This document shows, one piece after another, positions 39,652 through 45,586 of a stretch of DNA of 45,586 nucleotides. A program made the translations under genes and the position numbers. The stretch is from positions 1 to 45,586 of the forward strand of contig CAYTTY010000033.1 in NCBI GenBank assembly GCA_964440935.1, read 5' to 3'. How positions within the stretch are numbered: position 1 is the stretch's first letter; each line of letters starts with the position of its first letter. This DNA is from WJJR01 sp964440935. GTDB taxonomy: Bacteria; Zixibacteria; MSB-5A5; WJJR01. The notes under the pieces were generated by a model. That model worked only from the letters and a program-made list of their open reading frames with translations. It ran no database searches and was not told where the DNA came from.

Positions 39652-40194
39652 ATGGAACAGATCATCTTCTGGGTATCCGCAATTGTCGCAGTGGTCGCCG
39701 CCCTGCGCGTGGTCCTGTTGCGGAACCCGATCGTGTCGGTGTTGCATCTGATCGTCACGCTCGCCGCCCTGGCGGTGATCTTCCTCCAGCTCTCCGCCGA
39801 ATTCATCGCCGCTCTCCAGATCATCATCTACGCCGGCGCGATCATGGTGCTCTTTTTGTTCATCGTGATGATGCTCAATCTGCGCCGCGATGAGTTCGGC
39901 GAGGATAAGCTCCCCGGCGTTCGCTTTTTGGGCGGATTGGCCTTTGCCGCGATGCTCATCCAGTTTGTGATCATGTTTACCGGCGGGAGTGGGGGTGCGC
40001 GCGCATCGGTCATCCCCCAGGGATTTGGCGGCATTCAGGCAGTCGGGCGAGAACTGTTCGGCGATTACCTGCTGCCGTTTGAACTGACTTCGATTCTGCT
40101 GCTCGCAGCGGTCATTGCCGCGGTGGTGGTCGGAAAGACGCGTAAGCGCTCGAAACAAGCCGATGTCTCGGACACCGGGGAGGTCACCCAGTGA
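39652..40194 (+). CDS. nuoJ: NADH-quinone oxidoreductase subunit J
   Basis: This 180-aa membrane subunit of complex I has five predicted helices. The conserved segment ALQIIIYAGAIMVLFLFIVMMLN (given here as the third helix, near residues 50-72, with the Tyr-Ala-Gly-Ala core) is the pi-bulge helix that couples quinone reduction to proton pumping. The gene opens the nuoJKLMN operon and its TGA overlaps the GTG start of nuoK. The cytoplasmic tail is short and charged. No nuoA-I genes precede it; a terminator-like hairpin does. Confidence 0.93.
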   Translation: MEQIIFWVSAIVAVVAALRVVLLRNPIVSVLHLIVTLAALAVIFLQLSAEFIAALQIIIYAGAIMVLFLFIVMMLNLRRDEFGEDKLPGVRFLGGLAFAAMLIQFVIMFTGGSGGARASVIPQGFGGIQAVGRELFGDYLLPFELTSILLLAAVIAAVVVGKTRKRSKQADVSDTGEVTQ

Positions 40195-40502
40195 GTCTTC
40201 CGGTTCCGATTGAGAACTACCTCGTGCTGGCCGGCGCACTGTTTACGATCGGCGTGCTCGGGGTCATTACCGCGCGCAATGTCATTGTCATTTTGATGAG
40301 TGTCGAGTTGATGCTCAATGCCGGCAACCTGTTGTTGATCGCGTTCAGCCGTCTCCATGCCGACATGGGCGGGCAGTTGATGGTATTCTTTGTGCTGGTT
40401 GTCGCTGCCGCTGAAGCGGCGGTCGGTTTATCGATTCTGGTCGCTGTCTACCGACGCAAAGGTTCGGTCGACGTCGACAAACTCAACATTCTCAAGGGAT
40501 AG
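40191..40502 (+). CDS. nuoK: NADH-quinone oxidoreductase subunit K
   Basis: This 103-aa subunit has three helices and a GTG start inside the nuoJ stop (GTGA overlap). The two membrane glutamates essential for proton transfer are present: Glu39 in MSVELMLNAGNLLL and Glu75 in VAAAEAAVGLSI. It is the smallest antiporter-related subunit of the complex I membrane arm. The next gene, nuoL, starts 29 nt after its stop. Confidence 0.96.
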   Translation: MSLPVPIENYLVLAGALFTIGVLGVITARNVIVILMSVELMLNAGNLLLIAFSRLHADMGGQLMVFFVLVVAAAEAAVGLSILVAVYRRKGSVDVDKLNILKG

Positions 40503-40531
40503 TCCATTTAGTCTGACCTGAGATCATCCCC

Positions 40532-42454
40532 ATGCTGCAACTCGTCTGGATCATACCGCTTTTCCCGTTGGCCGGGTTCATCCTCAACGGCTTCTTCGGT
40601 CGCAAGTGGGGAGGTAAGGTCAGCGGCACACTGGCGAGTCTGACAGTCCTGGCATCGTTCATCGTCGCTGTCGGGGCCTACGCCGAGTTGCTGTCGCTCG
40701 AGGATCGGGTGATTCTGGTCGACTTCCTCCGTTGGATTCACATTGGTGACTTCCAGACATCATTCAGCTTCCTGTTCGACCCGCTCTCGGCGGTGATGGT
40801 ACTGGTGGTGTCGGGTGTCAGTTTTCTGATCCACGTCTATTCCGTCGGGTACATGAGTCACGATCCCGATCAGCCGCGCTACTTTTCGTTCTTGAACCTG
40901 TTCGTCTTCTTCATGCTGATGCTGGTGCTCGCGGACAACTTCCTCGTGCTCTACATCGGCTGGGAGGGGGTCGGGCTCTGTTCGTATTTACTGATCGGCT
41001 TTTGGTTCCGCAAACCGTCCGCCGCCAATGCGGGAATGAAGGCGTTTGTGGTCAACCGTATCGGCGACCTCGGGTTTGCGATTGCGATCTTTCTGATCTT
41101 CTGGAATTTCGGCACCGTCAGTTTCCTCGAAGTGTTCGAACGCGCACCCGCCATGGCCGCTGCGATGGGTGGCACACTGACGGCGATTGGATTGTTGCTG
41201 TTTGTCGGCGCGACAGGTAAGTCAGCGCAGATTCCGTTGTATGTGTGGTTACCGGATGCGATGGAGGGTCCGACTCCGGTCTCCGCACTCATCCATGCCG
41301 CGACGATGGTTACGGCGGGTGTTTACATGATCGCGCGCTGTTCGACCCTGTTCGCGCTGGCGCCGGTCACGCTGATGATCGTGGCCATTGTCGGTGCGGC
41401 GACGGCGCTGTTTGCGGCGACGATGGCGCTGGTGCAAAATGACATCAAGAAGGTGCTTGCGTATTCGACCATCAGCCAGCTCGGCTACATGTTTCTCGCA
41501 CTCGGTGTCGGGGCATTTGCCGCGGGCATTTTCCACCTGATGACACACGCCTTCTTTAAGGCGCTGCTCTTCATGGGCGCGGGCAGTGTGATGCATGCGC
41601 TCAACAATGAGTTGGACATTCGCAAGATGGGCGGCCTGCGCAAGTCGATGCCGACCACCCATTGGACATTTCTTGTCGCAGCACTGGCGATCGCGGGTAT
41701 CCCGCCGTTGGCGGGATTTGTATCCAAGGATGAGATCCTCTGGTATTCGTTTTCTTCACCGATCGGCCACTGGGCGTTGTGGGTGATCGGTGCGATCACC
41801 GCACTGTTGACCGCGTTCTACATGTTCCGCCTCGTGTTCCTCACGTTTTACGGTGAGTCGCGTGTCGATCCCGACGTTCACCCACACGAATCGCCACCAT
41901 CGATGACGATTCCCTTGATGGCGTTGGGTGTGCTGTCGATCATTGGCGGGTGGATCGGCTGGCCGAAGGTCCTGGGTGGCGGTGCGTGGTTTGAGCACTT
42001 CCTGAGCCCCGTTTTTGGATTCGCCGACCACCATTTGCATTTGCACGAGGGACATCATTCTCACGCCGTCGAATACGGATTGATGGGATTGAGTGTCGTG
42101 CTTGCGTTGAGTGGTATTGCGTGGGCCTACAACTGGTATCTCAAGAATCCGGCAGCGGCCGAGCGCGTGCGTGCACGTTTCTCCGGCGTCTACAATCTGG
42201 TCTACAACAAGTACTGGGTCGATGAAATCTATGATGCAGCCATCGTGCAGCCGTTGCTGAACATCTCACGCTGGGTGTATCGGCGATTTGATTTGGGTGT
42301 CATCGACGGAGCCGCTAACGGTTTGGCGACGACGGCACAGGCGGTTGCTCAAGCCGGTGTGCGTGGCGCCTCGGGACGATTCCGCATGGGGGCGGCCACC
42401 TTTGCGCTCGGTACCGTCGTGGTGCTGGCGTGGGTATTGATGGAGTTTATTTAG
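40532..42454 (+). CDS. nuoL: NADH-quinone oxidoreductase subunit L
   Basis: This 640-aa antiporter-like subunit lies at the distal end of the complex I membrane arm. Glu145 (YIGWEGVGLCSYLLIG) and Lys230 (GATGKSAQIPLYVWLPDAMEGPTP, cited as the residue after GATG) are the conserved proton-channel residues. HAATMV and FKALLFMGAG are further signatures. After about residue 480 a His-rich loop (DHHLHLHEGHHSH) precedes the region of the long lateral helix and the final helices. The loop is richer in His than most homologues. It lies 17 nt before nuoM. Confidence 0.97.
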   Translation: MLQLVWIIPLFPLAGFILNGFFGRKWGGKVSGTLASLTVLASFIVAVGAYAELLSLEDRVILVDFLRWIHIGDFQTSFSFLFDPLSAVMVLVVSGVSFLIHVYSVGYMSHDPDQPRYFSFLNLFVFFMLMLVLADNFLVLYIGWEGVGLCSYLLIGFWFRKPSAANAGMKAFVVNRIGDLGFAIAIFLIFWNFGTVSFLEVFERAPAMAAAMGGTLTAIGLLLFVGATGKSAQIPLYVWLPDAMEGPTPVSALIHAATMVTAGVYMIARCSTLFALAPVTLMIVAIVGAATALFAATMALVQNDIKKVLAYSTISQLGYMFLALGVGAFAAGIFHLMTHAFFKALLFMGAGSVMHALNNELDIRKMGGLRKSMPTTHWTFLVAALAIAGIPPLAGFVSKDEILWYSFSSPIGHWALWVIGAITALLTAFYMFRLVFLTFYGESRVDPDVHPHESPPSMTIPLMALGVLSIIGGWIGWPKVLGGGAWFEHFLSPVFGFADHHLHLHEGHHSHAVEYGLMGLSVVLALSGIAWAYNWYLKNPAAAERVRARFSGVYNLVYNKYWVDEIYDAAIVQPLLNISRWVYRRFDLGVIDGAANGLATTAQAVAQAGVRGASGRFRMGAATFALGTVVVLAWVLMEFI

Positions 42455-42471
42455 CAGACGCGTGTTGACCA

Positions 42472-44052
42472 ATGGGACTGATTAGCTTCCTCATATTCTG
42501 GCCAGCCCTGATCGGGCTCGCACTGTTGCTGTGGCCCAACGGGCGCGGCTCGCAATGCGCGATTGTTGCGACGATCGGTTCGATTGTCGAGTTCATCGTC
42601 TCGCTCTGGCTGTGGTTCGGTTTTGTCCCCGGTGGCGGGTTCCAATTCGTAGAAGTAAACGAGTGGATTCCCAGGTTCGGTATCAGCTATCAAGTTGGTG
42701 TCGATGGCATCTCGCTGCTGCTGGTCTTGTTGACAACGTTGCTGACCGTCATCGCTGTCGCATCGTCGTACACGTTCATCGAAAAGGGGAAAAAGGGCTA
42801 CTACGCGTCTCTGCTTTTCCTGGAGACGGGTGTCATCGGCGCCTTTGTCGCCACCGATGTGTTCCTGTTCTATATTTTCTGGGAAGCGATGCTTGTCCCG
42901 ATGTATTTCCTCATCGGTGTTTGGGGCGGTGAGCGTCGTGTGTACGCCACGGTTAAGTTCGTCCTGTACACCATGGCCGGTTCGTTGTTGATGCTGGTCG
43001 CGGTCATCTGGATGTACATGTATTCCGGCGGTGTTGAGGCGGGTGGTACGTTCAACTTGTTCGACTGGTATGGTCTCAACATCCCGCCCGAGGCGCAGAT
43101 TTGGCTGTTTGCGGCGTTCGCCCTCGCATTTGCCATCAAGGTGCCAATGTTTCCATTCCACACCTGGTTGCCTGATGCTCATGTGCAGGCGCCGGCCGCC
43201 GGGTCGATCATGCTGGCCGGGGTTTTGCTGAAGCTTGGCACGTATGGATTCATCCGTTTCGCCACCGCGCTCTTCCCGGCGGGGTATGATTACTTCTCGC
43301 CGGTGATCTGGATTTTGGCGGTTATTGGTATCGTGTACGGCGCCAAGATGACATTGATCCAGACCGATATGAAGAGCCTGGTGGCGTACTCATCGGTATC
43401 GCATTTGGGATTTGTGATGCTCGGCCTGGCGGCGATGAATCTGATTGGTGTCACCGGATCGTTGTTGCAGCAGATCAACCACGGGATCTCGACCGGCGCA
43501 CTATTCTTGTTGGTGGGGATTCTCTACGAGCGCCGTCACACGCGCATCATCGCCGACTACGGCGGTTTGTTTGCCATCGCGCCGGTGTTTACAATCATGT
43601 TTCTGATTGTGGGGCTATCGTCGATTGGCCTGCCCGGTACTAATGGATTTGTCGGTGAATTTCTGATTTTGTTGGGTGCATTTGATACGTGGCCGTTGCT
43701 GGCTATCATCGGTGGAGCGGGAATTGTCCTCGCGGCCGGCTATATGTTGTGGTTGGTGATGCGTGTGTTCTTCGGTCCGGTGACCAATGCGGTCAACGAG
43801 ACGATCAAAGACTTGAGCATACGCGAAGTGGCGACTGTGTTGCCGTTGTTGGCGTTGATCTTCTGGATCGGTATCTATCCATCGCCGTTCCTCGATCGTA
43901 TTGGACCGGATATCGAAACGTGGCTCCAGCAGGCGCGTCCCGCGCAAATGATCCAGCAGATCGAGCCGCTCGATTGCCACGATGTGTTTGCGCAGTCGGT
44001 CGAGGGCACACCGTTTGTTCTGCTCACAACGGTGAGGGAGGGAACGCGATGA
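42472..44052 (+). CDS. nuoM: NADH-quinone oxidoreductase subunit M
   Basis: This 526-aa antiporter-like proton-pumping subunit has Glu139 in FWEAMLVPMYFLIG and Lys223 in AIKVPMFPFHTWLPDAH, the key channel residues. SSVSHLGFVMLGL and HGISTGALFLLVG are in the expected places. The C-terminal 40 residues after the last helix are soluble and variable. Its TGA overlaps the ATG of nuoN (ATGA), implying translational coupling. Confidence 0.97.
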   Translation: MGLISFLIFWPALIGLALLLWPNGRGSQCAIVATIGSIVEFIVSLWLWFGFVPGGGFQFVEVNEWIPRFGISYQVGVDGISLLLVLLTTLLTVIAVASSYTFIEKGKKGYYASLLFLETGVIGAFVATDVFLFYIFWEAMLVPMYFLIGVWGGERRVYATVKFVLYTMAGSLLMLVAVIWMYMYSGGVEAGGTFNLFDWYGLNIPPEAQIWLFAAFALAFAIKVPMFPFHTWLPDAHVQAPAAGSIMLAGVLLKLGTYGFIRFATALFPAGYDYFSPVIWILAVIGIVYGAKMTLIQTDMKSLVAYSSVSHLGFVMLGLAAMNLIGVTGSLLQQINHGISTGALFLLVGILYERRHTRIIADYGGLFAIAPVFTIMFLIVGLSSIGLPGTNGFVGEFLILLGAFDTWPLLAIIGGAGIVLAAGYMLWLVMRVFFGPVTNAVNETIKDLSIREVATVLPLLALIFWIGIYPSPFLDRIGPDIETWLQQARPAQMIQQIEPLDCHDVFAQSVEGTPFVLLTTVREGTR

Positions 44053-45476
44053 ACGCCGCCGCGATCACTCCCGAAATCATCCTGACGATCGGGGCGTTGG
44101 TGCTCATGTTTGTCGAACTGGGCACGGGCGGCAAACGTAATCTGGGATGGCTGACGGTCATTGTTATTCTCGCCGCAGCCTATCCGGTGATCGCGAATTT
44201 TGGTCATATCGAAGTCGGTTTCTCGGGGATGATACTTTCCGACCGATTTGCGCAGTTCTTCCGCATTATCATCCTCATCGCGGGACTGTTGGCGACACTG
44301 ACCGCTGCGGCATCGTGGGGTCGGCGTGCCGAAGGCGTCTTCGGCCCGGAATTCTATCCGTTATTGTTAATATCCATGGTCGGGATGACATTTCTCGTCG
44401 CGGCATCGAATCTGATTATTGTCTTCCTGGCGCTGGAGATTTTGTCCCTGCCGCTGTATGCCATGGCGGCCGGACGGACCTCATCGGAACGATCGATTGA
44501 ATCCGGCGCGAAGTACTTTCTGACCGGTGCGTTCGCATCGGGATTTGCGTTGTTTGGCATCGCGCTGATTTACGGTGTCACGGGGTCATTCAGTTTCGAG
44601 ACGATCGGTGAAGCCCTTTCGACCGGCGCCAGTGTCACGCCATTGACCTGGATCGGCGCGGGGATGATCCTGATCGGTTTTCTGTTCAAAGTCGGCGCCG
44701 TGCCGTTCCATACGTGGGTGCCCGACGTTTACACCGGTGCACCGACACCGACAGTGGCTTTCTTTGCCGCAGCACCGAAAGCCGCCGCGTTCGGATTGCT
44801 GTTGCGTCTGCTGCTGACCGCGCTGGTCGATCTTCCCTTGGAGACCATTGTCTGGGCGGCGGCGTGGCTGTCAATGCTGGTTGGCAACTTCTACGCACTT
44901 CGTCAACGCGAACTCAAACGTCTGTTAGCGTATTCGAGCATTGCTCACGCCGGGTATTTGCTGGTTGGGCTAATTGCCAAGAGTGCCGGTTCCGTCGGAG
45001 CAGTGGGATACTATCTCCTCGGATATGCCGGCATGAGCATCGGGGCGTTCGCAGTTATCTGTGCAATCGAATCGGGTCGTACATCCACCACACTTGATAC
45101 GATCTCCGGCTTGGGACGGCGTCGGCCAGTTGTTGCCGCCGCGCTGTCACTGTTCATGTTTGCGTTGGTCGGAATACCGCCAACAGTGGGCTTCGCCGGT
45201 AAGTTCGTATTATTCACCGAGGCGCTGAAAGCCGGGTATCTCGGTTTGGTGATCTGGGCGGTACTGTTCTCGGCGGTATCGGTTTATTACTACCTGCGTG
45301 TGGTCGTTGCACTCTGGATGTGGGAGCCAACCGACGAGAGTCTGAATGCTCCGACTGACCGTTCCGGAGCGTTTATCCCCGCTCTCGGCTTGGCCTCAGC
45401 GATTACACTGATCCTCGGCGTGTTTCCCGAGCCGTTTATCAGGCTCGCATCTGAATCGTTATTCTGGTTACTGTAA
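44049..45476 (+). CDS. nuoN: NADH-quinone oxidoreductase subunit N
   Basis: The start is set at 44049, where ATGA overlaps the nuoM stop and GAGGGAA lies upstream. A longer open frame from 43689 overlaps nuoM and translates to non-membrane sequence, so it is not used. The 475-aa product has the third antiporter-like fold, with Glu130 (FLALEILSLPLYAM) and Lys214 (FLFKVGAVPFHTWVPDVYTG). AYSSIAHAGYLLVGL matches the family. It closes the operon; the weak hairpin GTCCGCC/GGCGGAC at 45505-45521 lies after it without a T-run. Confidence 0.96.
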   Translation: MNAAAITPEIILTIGALVLMFVELGTGGKRNLGWLTVIVILAAAYPVIANFGHIEVGFSGMILSDRFAQFFRIIILIAGLLATLTAAASWGRRAEGVFGPEFYPLLLISMVGMTFLVAASNLIIVFLALEILSLPLYAMAAGRTSSERSIESGAKYFLTGAFASGFALFGIALIYGVTGSFSFETIGEALSTGASVTPLTWIGAGMILIGFLFKVGAVPFHTWVPDVYTGAPTPTVAFFAAAPKAAAFGLLLRLLLTALVDLPLETIVWAAAWLSMLVGNFYALRQRELKRLLAYSSIAHAGYLLVGLIAKSAGSVGAVGYYLLGYAGMSIGAFAVICAIESGRTSTTLDTISGLGRRRPVVAAALSLFMFALVGIPPTVGFAGKFVLFTEALKAGYLGLVIWAVLFSAVSVYYYLRVVVALWMWEPTDESLNAPTDRSGAFIPALGLASAITLILGVFPEPFIRLASESLFWLL

Positions 45477-45504
45477 GTCCATCTCCAAACATCGAGTCTG
45501 CAAG

Positions 45505-45521
45505 GTCCGCCAAAGGCGGAC
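45505..45521 (+). terminator. Weak stem-loop after nuoN
   Basis: The 7-bp stem GTCCGCC/GGCGGAC with a 3-nt loop lies 28 nt past the nuoN stop. No T-run follows, so a factor-independent role is doubtful. Confidence 0.35.
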
Positions 45522-45531
45522 GTAAAGCATT

Positions 45532-45586
45532 CTAGTGTTATGTCACGCGCGATATGTCGTAGGGCAGGAGCACTGCGCGTCCGTGA
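45532..45586. repeat. Partial repeats at the window edge (family A-like end and family F end)
   Basis: CTAGTGTTATGTC (45532-45544) resembles the outer end of family A including the TA. GTAGGGCAGGAGCACTGCG (from 45559) matches the ends of the family-F element at 13109-13285. The window ends before the other arms would appear. Confidence 0.5.

Noticed and set aside
43689..44048. A longer open frame extending nuoN upstream to 43689
   Set aside because: It overlaps nuoM in another frame, its extra 120 residues are not membrane-like, and the ATGA overlap at 44049 gives a normal nuoN start.

Overview
The window looks like a chromosomal segment of a Gram-negative-type bacterium of the FCB/candidate-phylum kind, most like Candidatus Zixibacteria. 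This placement is an inference from gene content: a GWxTD-domain lipoprotein, large secreted proteins that end in thrombospondin-3 calcium repeats plus a dockerin-like EF-hand pair, a FlgD/T9SS-type C-terminal fragment, an outer-membrane beta-barrel, and complex I. There is no rRNA, CRISPR array, prophage or complete insertion sequence. Most genes are housekeeping genes in short operons, separated by intergenic regions unusually rich in palindromic repeats.

Layout. 1-2.2 kb: a repeat element and a secreted lysyl-oxidase-like protein (minus strand). 2.6-5.3 kb: a minus-strand operon of an archaeal-type HMG-CoA synthase homologue, a thiolase-fold enzyme and a DUF35 protein. 5.7-6.5 kb: tRNA-His, tRNA-Arg and tRNA-Pro with a collagen-like lipoprotein gene between them. 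6.6-10.0 kb: rdgB, murI, an N-acetylmuramoyl-L-alanine amidase homologue and smpB (minus). 10.4 kb: tRNA-Leu with a clear terminator. 10.6-16.1 kb: a cytidylate-kinase-like protein, the GWxTD lipoprotein, a beta-barrel and a four-repeat helical protein. 16.4-19.4 kb: a secreted trypsin-like protease with calcium repeats. 19.4-21.8 kb: a dense repeat cluster and two membrane proteins. 21.8-24.5 kb: a histidine kinase / sigma-54 activator pair. 24.8-31.4 kb (plus): a lipoprotein, queG, class I aldolase, dxs and ispH. 31.7-36.3 kb: a site-2 protease, a DUF2267 protein, a ribosome-hibernation/cold-shock fusion, a ROK sugar kinase, a small Cys protein and an archaemetzincin homologue lacking catalytic residues. 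36.5-38.9 kb: an MrfA-type helicase. 38.9-39.5 kb: hicB with a truncated hicA joined to a FlgD-like tail. 39.6-45.5 kb: nuoJKLMN.

How the genes relate. dxs and ispH belong to the MEP isoprenoid route, while the 2.6-5.3 kb operon has the same three-gene make-up as the archaeal thiolase/HMG-CoA synthase/DUF35 complex, so that operon may have another product. murI and the amidase homologue concern the cell wall. nuoJKLMN encodes only the proton-pumping arm of complex I; the remaining subunits must lie elsewhere.

The most striking non-genic content is at least five families of dispersed inverted-repeat elements. Two copies of one family are 175-176 bp long with matching terminal inverted repeats next to TA dinucleotides, as expected of MITEs. 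The most unusual coding signals are the archaemetzincin with HQxxH in place of HExxH, the amidase with Cys in place of its C-terminal catalytic Glu, the DUF35 protein without its zinc ribbon, the hicA/FlgD chimera, and a bacterial lysyl oxidase that keeps the copper and LTQ cofactor residues.
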